Source: Acidimicrobiia bacterium (lineage in GTDB: Bacteria > Actinomycetota > Acidimicrobiia > Acidimicrobiales > JACDCH01). Taken from it: a stretch of 6,768 bases of DNA. The notes beneath the pieces were generated by a model, which saw only the letters and a program-made list of their open reading frames with translations, searched no databases and was not told the origin of the DNA. Below are positions 1 to 5,386 of this stretch, piece by piece. The position numbers and the translations under genes are program-made. The DNA is taken from the NCBI GenBank assembly GCA_013694495.1, contig JACDCH010000082.1, forward strand, positions 1 to 6,768. Reading direction: 5' to 3'. Numbering within the stretch: position 1 is the stretch's first letter; every line of letters begins with the position of its first letter.

Positions 1-412
1 GCCGCTGCTCGTCGGCCTCGACGCCACCCTCGACGCGCTGCTCACCGACGACGACGTGGCGCTGGCGGCCGAGGGGCGCACGCCCGCCGGGGGGTTCCTC
101 GCCGACCCGCTCGTCGAGTACGCCAAATACTACGCCCGCTCCGAGCAGGTGGCCGACGGGCGGTTCGCGTGCCACGACCTGCTGGCCGCGCTGGCGGTGG
201 CGGAGCCGGAGGTGCTCACCGACGTGCAGGTGCTGCCGATCTCGGTCGACACCGGCGGGTCGGCGGCCTGGGGGTCCACCGTCGCCGACCGCCGCCGCCG
301 GCCCGACACGCAGGCCGTCGGGTACCACCCGTGGCGGGTGGCGCTGGGCGCCGACGAGCGCCGGTTCCGCACGGTGTTCCGCACCATGGTCGGCGGCGAG
401 GCCCCGGCATGA
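1..412 (+). CDS. Nucleoside hydrolase (IUNH family), C-terminal part; 5' end outside window
   Basis: Ribonucleoside hydrolases cleave the N-glycosidic bond of purine or pyrimidine nucleosides in the cytoplasm, giving free base and ribose. The frame is open from base 2, so 136 C-terminal residues are visible of the usual 300-330. Family features seen: a segment resembling the post-catalytic 'LDVT...LLT.DD' region at residues 5-18, the FLADPLVEYAKYYA helix (about 32-45), the catalytic-loop His-Asp in ACHDLLAAL (H58, D59; in known members this His helps leaving-group activation and the Asp binds calcium), and the late GSTVADRRRR strand, which corresponds to the usual G.TVVDRRGR. The N-terminal DxDxxxDD calcium motif lies outside the window, so completeness cannot be judged. 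Its TGA overlaps the next ATG (ATGA, 409-412), implying translational coupling. Substrate preference cannot be read; the carbamoylases downstream make a pyrimidine or hydantoin-type base plausible (inference). Confidence 0.85.
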   Translation, partial: PLLVGLDATLDALLTDDDVALAAEGRTPAGGFLADPLVEYAKYYARSEQVADGRFACHDLLAALAVAEPEVLTDVQVLPISVDTGGSAAWGSTVADRRRRPDTQAVGYHPWRVALGADERRFRTVFRTMVGGEAPA

Positions 413-1641
413 CGATCGTCGTCGACCGGCTCCTGGCCGACCTCGAGGCCCTCGCCGCGGTGGGCGATACCGGCGACGGGGGCAACTGCCGCCTCGCCCT
501 CACCGATGAGGACGCCGGCGGCCGCGAGCTCGTCACCGGCTGGATGCGCGAGCTCGGCCTCGACGTGCGCGTCGACCGCATCGGCAACGTGGTCGGCACC
601 CGGGCGGGGACCGAGCCCGGCCTCGCCGAGGTGATGACCGGCAGCCACATCGACACCGTGCGCACCGGCGGCCGCTACGACGGCACGCTCGGCGTGCTCG
701 CTGGTCTCGAGGTGTGTCGCGCCCTCGACGACGCCGGCATCCGCACCCGGCACCCGCTGGCCGTGGCCTTCTTCACCGACGAGGAGGGGAGCCGCTTCGC
801 CCCGGACATGCTCGGCTCGCTCGTCTACGCCGGCGGGCTCGACCTCGAGGGCGCCCTCGGCGCGGTCGGCATCGACGGCGCCTTGCTGGGCGACGAGCTC
901 GAGCGCATCGGTTGGGCCGGCGACGCCGCGGTGCCCGGTCCCGCGCCCCACGCCTACGTCGAGCTCCACATCGAGCAGGGCCCCGTGCTCGAGGAGGCGG
1001 GGCGGGTGATCGGCGCGGTCACCGGGGTGCAGGGGATCCTGTGGCAGGAGCTCGTCCTGACCGGTCAGTCGAACCACGCCGGTACCACGCCCATGCGCCT
1101 GCGTCACGACGCCGGGCTGGTGGCCGCCGCCACCGTCACCGAGGTGCGCCGGATCGTGGCCTCGGCGGGAGAGCCGGCGGTCGGGACCGTGGGTCGCCTA
1201 CGGCTGCACCCCGACCTGACGAACGTCGTCGCTGCCACCGCCACGCTCACCATCGACCTGCGCCACACCGACGCCGCCGAGCTCGCTGGGCTCGAAGCGG
1301 CGATCACCGCCGCCGTCGACGCGGCCGCCGAGGCCGAGGGCGTGACGGTCGACCGGCGCGACCTCGCCCGCTTCGAGCCCGTCGTGTTCGACCCGGCGAT
1401 CATCGACCTGGTCGAGCGCGTCGCGACGGAGTACGGCCACGACGTGCTGCGCATGCCGTCCGGCGCGGGGCACGATGCACAGATGATCGCCCGCCTGTGC
1501 CCGGCCGGGATGGTGTTCGTCCCCTCGGTGCGGGGCATCAGCCACAACCCCGCCGAGCACACCGATCCGGCCGACCTCGAAGCCGGTGCGCGGGTGCTGC
1601 ACGACGTGCTGCTCGAGCTGGCCGGGGCGGTGCCGTCGTGA
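409..1641 (+). CDS. M20-family Zn amidohydrolase: N-carbamoyl-L-amino-acid hydrolase / beta-ureidopropionase / allantoate amidohydrolase type
   Basis: A 410-residue cytoplasmic metalloenzyme of the hydantoinase/carbamoylase branch of peptidase family M20, close to the usual length of about 410-420. It should hydrolyse the ureido group of an N-carbamoyl compound to amino acid (or ureidoglycolate), CO2 and ammonia. Motifs in order: GSHIDTV with metal ligand H80; GGRYDGTLGVLAGLE with bridging D91; FTDEEGSRF with E125/E126 (general base and ligand); ELHIEQGPVLE with H187; the dimerisation-lid motif GQSNHAGTTPM at 220-229; PSGAGHDAQ at 350-358; and HNPAEHT with metal ligand H384. The complete ligand set indicates an active enzyme. 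ATG at 409 is preferred because it overlaps the upstream TGA and has a GGCGAGG-like ribosome site; the open frame further upstream is only the absence of stops. The three possible substrates (N-carbamoyl-L-amino acid, N-carbamoyl-beta-alanine, allantoate) cannot be separated by motif reading. Confidence 0.9.
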   Translation: MTIVVDRLLADLEALAAVGDTGDGGNCRLALTDEDAGGRELVTGWMRELGLDVRVDRIGNVVGTRAGTEPGLAEVMTGSHIDTVRTGGRYDGTLGVLAGLEVCRALDDAGIRTRHPLAVAFFTDEEGSRFAPDMLGSLVYAGGLDLEGALGAVGIDGALLGDELERIGWAGDAAVPGPAPHAYVELHIEQGPVLEEAGRVIGAVTGVQGILWQELVLTGQSNHAGTTPMRLRHDAGLVAAATVTEVRRIVASAGEPAVGTVGRLRLHPDLTNVVAATATLTIDLRHTDAAELAGLEAAITAAVDAAAEAEGVTVDRRDLARFEPVVFDPAIIDLVERVATEYGHDVLRMPSGAGHDAQMIARLCPAGMVFVPSVRGISHNPAEHTDPADLEAGARVLHDVLLELAGAVPS

Positions 1642-2546
1642 GCCGGGTGGTGCGCGTCGCCGCCGCGCAGCTCGGGCCGGTGCAGCGCGAGCACAGCCGG
1701 GCCGACGTCGTCGACCGGCTCGGGGCGCTGCTGCGGGCGGCGCACGCCGACGGCGCCCAGCTGGTGGCGTTCCCCGAGCTGGCGCTGACGACGTTCTTCC
1801 CGCGCTGGTGGTACGACGACGGCGACTCCGCCCTCGACGAGTGGTACGAGCGGGAGATGCCGGGCCCCGACACGAAGCCGCTCTTCGACGAGGCGGCCCG
1901 GCTCGGCGTCGGCTTCGTGCTGGGCTACGCCGAGCTCGCCGACGGCGGACGGCGGTTCAACACCGCGGTCCTCGTCGGCCCCGACGGCACCGAGGTCGGG
2001 CGCTACCGCAAGATCCACCTCCCCGGCCACGACGAGCACGAGCCCTGGCGCCGGTTCCAGCACCTGGAGAAGCGCTACTTCGAGGTCGGCGACCGCGGCT
2101 TCCCGACCTTCGACGCGTTCGGCGGCACGGTGGGGATGCTGATCTGCAACGACCGGCGCTGGCCCGAGGCCTACCGCGTCCTCGGGCTGCAGGGCGTCGA
2201 GCTCGTGTGCATCGGCTACAACACGCCGGTCCACAACCCGCCGGCGCCCGAGCACGACGAGCACGGCGACTTCCACAACCACCTCGTGATGCAGGCCGGC
2301 GCCTACCAGAACGGCACCTTCGTGGTCGGCGTGGCCAAGGCCGGCGAGGAGGAGGGCGTGCCCATGATCGGCGGCACCTGCATCATCCACCCCTCGGGCC
2401 GGATCCTGGCCGAGGTGGCGGGGCTGGGCGACGAGCTCGCCGTCGCCGACTGCGATCTCGACGACTGCACGAGCTACAAGACCACGGTGTTCGACCTGCG
2501 CCGCCACCGCGTCCCGAGCCAGTACCGGGCCCTCGTCGACGAGTAG
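1638..2546 (+). CDS. N-carbamoyl-D-amino-acid hydrolase (nitrilase superfamily)
   Basis: A 302-residue C-N hydrolase; the Agrobacterium D-carbamoylase is about 304. It should convert N-carbamoyl-D-amino acids to D-amino acid, CO2 and ammonia. The nitrilase catalytic triad is complete: E47 in AFPELALTTFFPRW, K125 in RYRKIHLPGH, and C170 in MLICNDRRWPE. Other stretches closely follow the known D-carbamoylase as remembered: EMPGPDTKPLF (73-83), LGYAEL (95-100), FQHLEKRYFEVGD (140-152, with the second Glu E144), the arginine pair R173/R174 that contacts the substrate in the Agrobacterium enzyme, GYNTPVHNPP (193-202) and MQAGAYQNG (218-226). The match is much closer than to beta-ureidopropionases or aliphatic amidases of the superfamily. 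The start is GTG at 1638, overlapping the previous stop (GTGA). It ends in TAG at 2544-2546 at the expected family length, which shows that TAG is a normal stop in this genome. Last gene of the operon visible on this strand. Confidence 0.92.
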   Translation: MSRVVRVAAAQLGPVQREHSRADVVDRLGALLRAAHADGAQLVAFPELALTTFFPRWWYDDGDSALDEWYEREMPGPDTKPLFDEAARLGVGFVLGYAELADGGRRFNTAVLVGPDGTEVGRYRKIHLPGHDEHEPWRRFQHLEKRYFEVGDRGFPTFDAFGGTVGMLICNDRRWPEAYRVLGLQGVELVCIGYNTPVHNPPAPEHDEHGDFHNHLVMQAGAYQNGTFVVGVAKAGEEEGVPMIGGTCIIHPSGRILAEVAGLGDELAVADCDLDDCTSYKTTVFDLRRHRVPSQYRALVDE

Positions 2547-2549
2547 CGC

Positions 2550-2978
2550 TCAGCCGGGGACGGCGATGCTCTCGATGCCGAGGTTCAGGAACTCCGAGAG
2601 CGTCAACTGCTGCTCGCCGCTCCACGGGTCGAGCAGCACGACCGTCGCTTCGACCGCCGCGTCCTCGCTGAGGTGGATCGCCTTGAGGACGACGACGTGG
2701 CCCTGCTTCAGCTCGACGGCGATGGGGCCGTAAGCGAGCTGCTCGGCCCAGGCGTCCGGGTTGTTGCCGGGGACGTACCCCTCGCGCAAACCGACGGTCG
2801 AGGCGGCGTCGCTCAGGAGCACGTCGGCGTGGCCGTCGTCGAGCACGACTTCGGCATGGGCGGCGGCGAGCAGGGTCACCATCTCCTCCTCCGACCGCCC
2901 CGTCATCATGGCGAGCGACGCCGCCATGCAGGTGCCGGACGAGCTTGAAGGAACGTGGGTCACGTCGTTGTCGACCAT
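2550..2978 (-). CDS. Small C39/papain-like cysteine protease-fold protein
   Basis: A 142-residue protein with the layout of C39-like or AvrRpt2-like papain-fold domains. There is a probable catalytic Cys at the start of a helix (C17 in GTCMAASLAMMTG), a His after a strand (H94 in KQGHVVVLKAIHL) and an Asp in DPWSG (D117), followed by a short segment (QLTLSEFL) that recalls the C-terminal helix of the fold. The usual Gln of the oxyanion hole before the Cys is not obvious (SSSSGTC), so activity is uncertain. No signal peptide or membrane segment is visible, so it is probably cytoplasmic. ATG at 2978 follows a G-rich stretch (GGGGGG, about 13 nt upstream). The stop lies 3 bp from that of the convergent D-carbamoylase gene. 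It could be a regulatory protease, a toxin-like effector or a catalytically dead scaffold; the sequence does not decide. Confidence 0.55.
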   Translation of the reverse strand: MVDNDVTHVPSSSSGTCMAASLAMMTGRSEEEMVTLLAAAHAEVVLDDGHADVLLSDAASTVGLREGYVPGNNPDAWAEQLAYGPIAVELKQGHVVVLKAIHLSEDAAVEATVVLLDPWSGEQQLTLSEFLNLGIESIAVPG

Positions 2979-2997
2979 GCCCGCGATCTTGCCCCCC

Positions 2998-3020
2998 GGC
3001 TCTGCTACCCGGGTAGAGCC
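2998..3020. promoter_or_regulatory. Palindrome upstream of the cysteine-protease-like gene
   Basis: The core CTACCCGGGTAG (3005-3016) is a perfect 12-bp palindrome. A wider pairing, GGCTCT (2998-3003) with AGAGCC (3015-3020) around ACCCGGGT, is possible if three bases bulge. It sits about 20-40 bp upstream of the minus-strand ATG at 2978, a reasonable place for an operator or a leader hairpin. The binding factor is unknown. Confidence 0.35.
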
Positions 3021-3037
3021 GAAAGGGCAGCCTTTCG
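3020..3037 (-). terminator. Candidate hairpin after the LLM oxidoreductase gene
   Basis: CGAAAGG and CCTTTCG form a perfect 7-bp stem with the 4-nt loop GCAG. On the minus strand it begins about 14 nt after the LLM oxidoreductase TGA (3052-3054). No U-tract follows, so if it terminates it would be of the U-less type reported in high-GC actinobacteria. It may instead protect mRNA 3' ends or attenuate read-through to the next gene. Confidence 0.3.
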
Positions 3038-3051
3038 CACGGCTGGCCGGG

Positions 3052-4008
3052 TCAGGGGAGGAGGGGGAGCAGCTCGTCGTCCCAGAAGCGCAGGAAGCCG
3101 TCGAGGTCGTCGCCGACGGGGAGCACGGCGACGTGCTCGAAGCCGGCGTCGAGGTACTCCTTGATCGCGTCGGCGTGCTGCTTCGGGTCGGGCCCGTGGG
3201 GGATCTGCTCGCCGACCTGCTCGGGCGTGAGGAGCTCGGTGGCGGCCACGAAGTTGGTGACGTTGGGCAGCTCGGGCAGCACCGTCCACCCGAGGGCGCC
3301 GAACCGGAACCGCTCGTGGGCCAGGCGCCGGCCTTCGTCCTCGTCTTGGTGCCAGGCCAGGGAGACTTCGGTGTAGGTGCGCGCTCGGTCGCCGCCGGCC
3401 GCAGTGAAGGCCTCGACGATCGAGCTGTCGGCGTCGGTGGCGACGAGGCCGACGCCGGCGCTGCCGGCGAGCGTCGCGGCCCGGGGCCCGCCGGCGGCGA
3501 TGGCGAGGGGGACGGGGGTGTCGGGCAGGTCGTAGATCCGGGTGTCGACGATGTCGACGTGGCGGCCCCGGTAGGAGCGGAAGCCGCCCTCGTAGAGGGA
3601 CTGGATCGCCTCGATCACCTCGCCGAGGTGCTCCTGGCGCTCGTCGCTCGTGGGCCAGCGCCGGCCGGTGACGTGCTCGTTGAGCAGCTCACCGGTGCCG
3701 AGCCCGAGCGTGAACCGTCCGTCGCTCATCACGCCGATCGTGGCGGCCATCTGGGCGACGACGGCCGGGTGGTAGCGCCCGGTCGGGCACGTGACCATCG
3801 TTATGAGCTCGACCGACTCGGTGACCTCGGCGATGGCCCCGAGCACGCTCCAGGCGAACGGGCTGTGCTCGTGGCTGTCGAGCCACGGGTGGATGTGGTC
3901 CGAGATCCCGAGGAACCCGAACCCGTGCTCCTCGGCCGCCCGGGCCTGGCGCAGCAGCGCCGCCGGCCCGTGCAGCTCGGTCATCAGCTTGAACCCGTAC
4001 GTCGGCAT
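3052..4008 (-). CDS. LLM-class F420-dependent oxidoreductase (Fgd-related, TIGR03557-like)
   Basis: A 318-residue luciferase-like (TIM-barrel) flavin/F420 oxidoreductase. It starts with YGFKLMTELHGP and keeps the core of F420-dependent glucose-6-phosphate dehydrogenase: SDHIHPW (D37, H38, W42, matching D39/H40/W44 of mycobacterial Fgd1), TCPTGRYHPAVVAQ (73-86) with the region of the non-prolyl cis-peptide, GRFTLGLGTGE with E107 (Fgd1 E109), and AAGGPRAATLAG (171-182). The residues that hold the sugar phosphate in Fgd1 (K198, K259, R283) do not appear to be retained: the last region reads VGEQIPHGPDP. Glucose-6-phosphate is therefore an unlikely substrate, and the true one is unknown. ATG at 4008 has only a weak ribosome site. 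It lies 58 bp downstream of the ammonia-lyase-like gene on the same strand and could be co-transcribed with it unless the hairpin between them terminates. Confidence 0.88.
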   Translation of the reverse strand: MPTYGFKLMTELHGPAALLRQARAAEEHGFGFLGISDHIHPWLDSHEHSPFAWSVLGAIAEVTESVELITMVTCPTGRYHPAVVAQMAATIGVMSDGRFTLGLGTGELLNEHVTGRRWPTSDERQEHLGEVIEAIQSLYEGGFRSYRGRHVDIVDTRIYDLPDTPVPLAIAAGGPRAATLAGSAGVGLVATDADSSIVEAFTAAGGDRARTYTEVSLAWHQDEDEGRRLAHERFRFGALGWTVLPELPNVTNFVAATELLTPEQVGEQIPHGPDPKQHADAIKEYLDAGFEHVAVLPVGDDLDGFLRFWDDELLPLLP

Positions 4009-4030
4009 CCGCCGCTCTTACCCGACCGGG

Positions 4031-4062
4031 CGCCCGCTCCACCCGTCCGATGGAGGCGGGCG
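4031..4062 (-). terminator. Candidate hairpin between ammonia-lyase and LLM oxidoreductase genes
   Basis: CGCCCGCTCCA (4031-4041) pairs with TGGAGGCGGGCG (4051-4062) with one bulged base and a 9-nt loop. This makes a very stable GC-rich stem starting 4 nt after the minus-strand stop of the ammonia-lyase-like gene (4067-4069). No U-tract follows. It is either a U-less terminator or a processing/stability hairpin that would set different levels of the two genes. Confidence 0.4.
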
Positions 4063-4066
4063 GCGG

Positions 4067-5209
4067 TCAGCGGGGCGGGCGGCCCACCACGGCCTCGAAG
4101 TTGGCCGGATCGGTGACGCCCTCGGTGGCGATCACGAGGACGGTGGCGCCGCCGGGCAGGGGGAACGCGTCGGCGTGACGGGCGGCGAGCTCGACGAGGG
4201 CGGCGACGCCGGCCGCCCCGCACTCACCGGCGTCGAGGCCGGCGGCGGCGAGGGCCCGGATGGCGTCGCGGCAGCGATCGTCGTCGATGGTGACGATGGC
4301 GTCGAAGCCGGCCGCGAGCGTGGGGAAGGCGAGCATCGAGGCCAGGCCGCAGTTGAGGCCGGCCATGATCGAACGGTGGGGCCCGGGGACCTCCACCACG
4401 TGACCGGCTTCCAGCGCGGCGAGGCAGCAGGCGGCGGAGTCGGGCTCGACGCCGAGGAGCATCGGCCCGTCGCCCGGCTCGCCGCCGGCGCGTAGGTGGG
4501 CAACGGCGGCCGCGCCGAAGGCCCCGACGCCCAGCGGCACGATGACGATGTCCACGCCGGCCCACCCCCCGTGGGTCCCGAGCTGGTCGTCGAGCTCGGC
4601 GAAGATCGTCGAGTACCCCTCGATGACCCACCGCGGCGGATCCTCGTAGCCGGGCCACGAGGTGTCTGACACGACGAGGTCGCGGGGTGAGGCCAGCGCC
4701 GCCGACGCCGCCACCGCGTCGTCGTAGGTGCCGTCGACGACCACGACCTCGGCGTCCTCCGAGGCGATGCCGTCGATGCGGGCCTGGGCCGTGCCGTCGG
4801 GCACCAGGATCGTGGCGGCCAGGCGCAGGTTGCGGGCCACGTGGGCCACCGCCCGGCCGTGGTTGCCGTCGGTGGCCGCCACCAGGCGGAGCGGCCCGAG
4901 GCGGTCGGCCGCGACGGTGGCCAGGTCGTCCCACGTCGACCACTCGGGCTCGCCGCCGAGCTGCGCGCACAGGATCCGGTAGGTCGCCCACGCGGCGCCG
5001 AGCGCCTTGAACGCGGGCAGCCCGAAGCGCTCGACCTCGGCCTTCACGAGCAGGCGCCCGACGCCGGTCGTGGCGGCGACGGCGGGTAGGTCGACCAGCT
5101 GCGTCGGGGCGTAGCCGGCCAGCCGGCGGTGGAACGCCAGCACCTCGGGCCCGGGCCGGGCGGATGCCGGGACCGGTGCGGTGCGGTGATTCACGAGCAG
5201 GCGACCCAT
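4067..5209 (-). CDS. Diaminopropionate ammonia-lyase-like PLP enzyme (fold type II)
   Basis: A 380-residue PLP enzyme. The family removes two ammonia groups from 2,3-diaminopropionate to give pyruvate. Motifs seen: FHRRLAGYAPTQLVDLP (27-43), the Schiff-base lysine K68 in RFGLPAFKALG, ATDGNHGRA with D114, YDDAV (162-166), SDTSWPGYEDPP with D182, the glycine loop PLGVGAFGAA (225-234), GVEPDSAACC (253-262), and MAGLNCG (282-288). K68, D114 and D182 correspond to the Schiff-base lysine and the two catalytic aspartates described for the E. coli enzyme. Odd point: the usual SGESGA motif reads AGECGA (328-332), with Ser replaced by Cys. The ATG at 5209 lies inside a perfect inverted repeat and has no clear ribosome site, so translation may be leaderless; an in-frame GTG five codons later is a weaker option. 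It is divergent from the dioxygenase gene and first of a minus-strand group of three. Another fold-II ammonia-lyase activity is possible. Confidence 0.82.
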   Translation of the reverse strand: MGRLLVNHRTAPVPASARPGPEVLAFHRRLAGYAPTQLVDLPAVAATTGVGRLLVKAEVERFGLPAFKALGAAWATYRILCAQLGGEPEWSTWDDLATVAADRLGPLRLVAATDGNHGRAVAHVARNLRLAATILVPDGTAQARIDGIASEDAEVVVVDGTYDDAVAASAALASPRDLVVSDTSWPGYEDPPRWVIEGYSTIFAELDDQLGTHGGWAGVDIVIVPLGVGAFGAAAVAHLRAGGEPGDGPMLLGVEPDSAACCLAALEAGHVVEVPGPHRSIMAGLNCGLASMLAFPTLAAGFDAIVTIDDDRCRDAIRALAAAGLDAGECGAAGVAALVELAARHADAFPLPGGATVLVIATEGVTDPANFEAVVGRPPR

Positions 5210-5220
5210 GCGCCATGGGT
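5204..5220. promoter_or_regulatory. Perfect inverted repeat over the ammonia-lyase start codon
   Basis: ACCCATG (5204-5210), spacer CGC, then CATGGGT (5214-5220). The minus-strand start codon (5207-5209) is inside the left arm. As DNA it could be an operator blocking initiation; as RNA it could form a hairpin at the start codon, though a 3-nt loop is tight. A second ATG lies in the other arm, out of frame. Confidence 0.4.
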
Positions 5221-5223
5221 AGC

Positions 5224-5319
5224 ACGCGGGAACTCAGGACCTTCGGAGGGATCGGTGGGCGATGGCCCGGTCGCCGCAGGTCCTTCCTGCATCTCAGGTC
5301 GAGTTCCGGGTTCCCGCGT
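5224..5319 (+). ncRNA. Candidate structured leader element (unassigned; may be DNA-level repeat)
   Basis: A perfect 10-bp closing helix is possible between ACGCGGGAAC (5224-5233) and GTTCCCGCGT (5310-5319). Inside it, AGGACC (5236-5241) pairs with GGTCCT (5279-5284), and that arm can be capped by GGGC/GCCC (5257-5260 with 5265-5268) or alternatively GGCGA/TCGCC (5258-5262 with 5271-5275). CCTG (5286-5289) pairs with CAGG (5295-5298) around a 5-nt loop. This gives a three-way junction of the kind seen in cis-regulatory RNAs, ending 67 nt before the dioxygenase start at 5387. The same pairings exist on the opposite strand, upstream of the ammonia-lyase-like gene. No known riboswitch consensus was matched by eye. 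Inverted repeats in GC-rich DNA can arise by chance, but a perfect 10-bp outer stem plus nested helices is less easily dismissed. Confidence 0.35.
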
Positions 5320-5361
5320 CGAAGGCTTCGTCCGGGTCGATCAGGAACCCTTCATCTCAGG
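5267..5361. repeat. Imperfect direct repeat ending in CATCTCAGG, two copies
   Basis: Copy one (5267-5298) and copy two (5332-5361) share the order CGGTCG or GGGTCG, then CAGG, a pyrimidine-rich stretch containing CC and CTT/TTC, and CATCTCAGG; the ends are 63 bp apart. A third, shorter CTCAGG is at 5233-5238, 60 bp before the first. The modular spacing suggests duplication of a regulatory module or tandem RNA domains. The similarity is imperfect, with gaps, and judged by eye. Confidence 0.35.
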
Positions 5362-5386
5362 CGCCGGGTGCGCTACACCATGGCCC

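Larger units (their letters stand above)
5210..5386. promoter_or_regulatory. Divergent intergenic region with probable promoters for both flanking genes
   Basis: This 177-bp gap separates the minus-strand ammonia-lyase-like gene from the plus-strand dioxygenase-like gene, so promoters for both must lie here or in the gene starts. No convincing -35/-10 pair was recognised on either strand. The main content is a set of inverted and direct repeats, described in the structured-element and repeat entries. No coding region was supported: neither plus-strand start shows a clear ribosome site. Confidence 0.5.

Noticed and set aside
714..1637. Long open frame upstream of the D-carbamoylase GTG
   Set aside because: It is an arginine/histidine-rich shadow of the M20 gene caused by high GC; the D-carbamoylase begins where family similarity begins, at the GTGA overlap.
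1104..2507. Long minus-strand open frame opposite the two carbamoylase genes
   Set aside because: Low-complexity composition without recognisable motifs; it is the complement of strongly supported genes.
2761..4116. Long plus-strand open frame opposite the LLM oxidoreductase
   Set aside because: A repetitive Gly/Val/Glu/Asp composition typical of antisense frames in GC-rich DNA, while the minus strand encodes a full LLM protein with conserved active-site residues.
5291..5361. TPP-riboswitch-like pieces on the minus strand (CTGAGATG followed by CCTGATC)
   Set aside because: Only about 10 nt separate the two pieces, too few for the usual helix between them; the later GG.UAAU.CC.GCG segment is not matched, and the downstream gene has no thiamine connection.
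5224..5361. Glycine riboswitch suggested by repeated CTCAGG and one CGAAGGC
   Set aside because: The CCGAAGG.GCAA core and the GGAGAG opening are not in the right order or spacing, and no glycine-related gene follows.
5129..5386. Upstream extension of the dioxygenase frame by about 86 codons
   Set aside because: It would run into the ammonia-lyase gene on the other strand, the translated sequence is not protein-like for this family, and it would cover the intergenic repeats.
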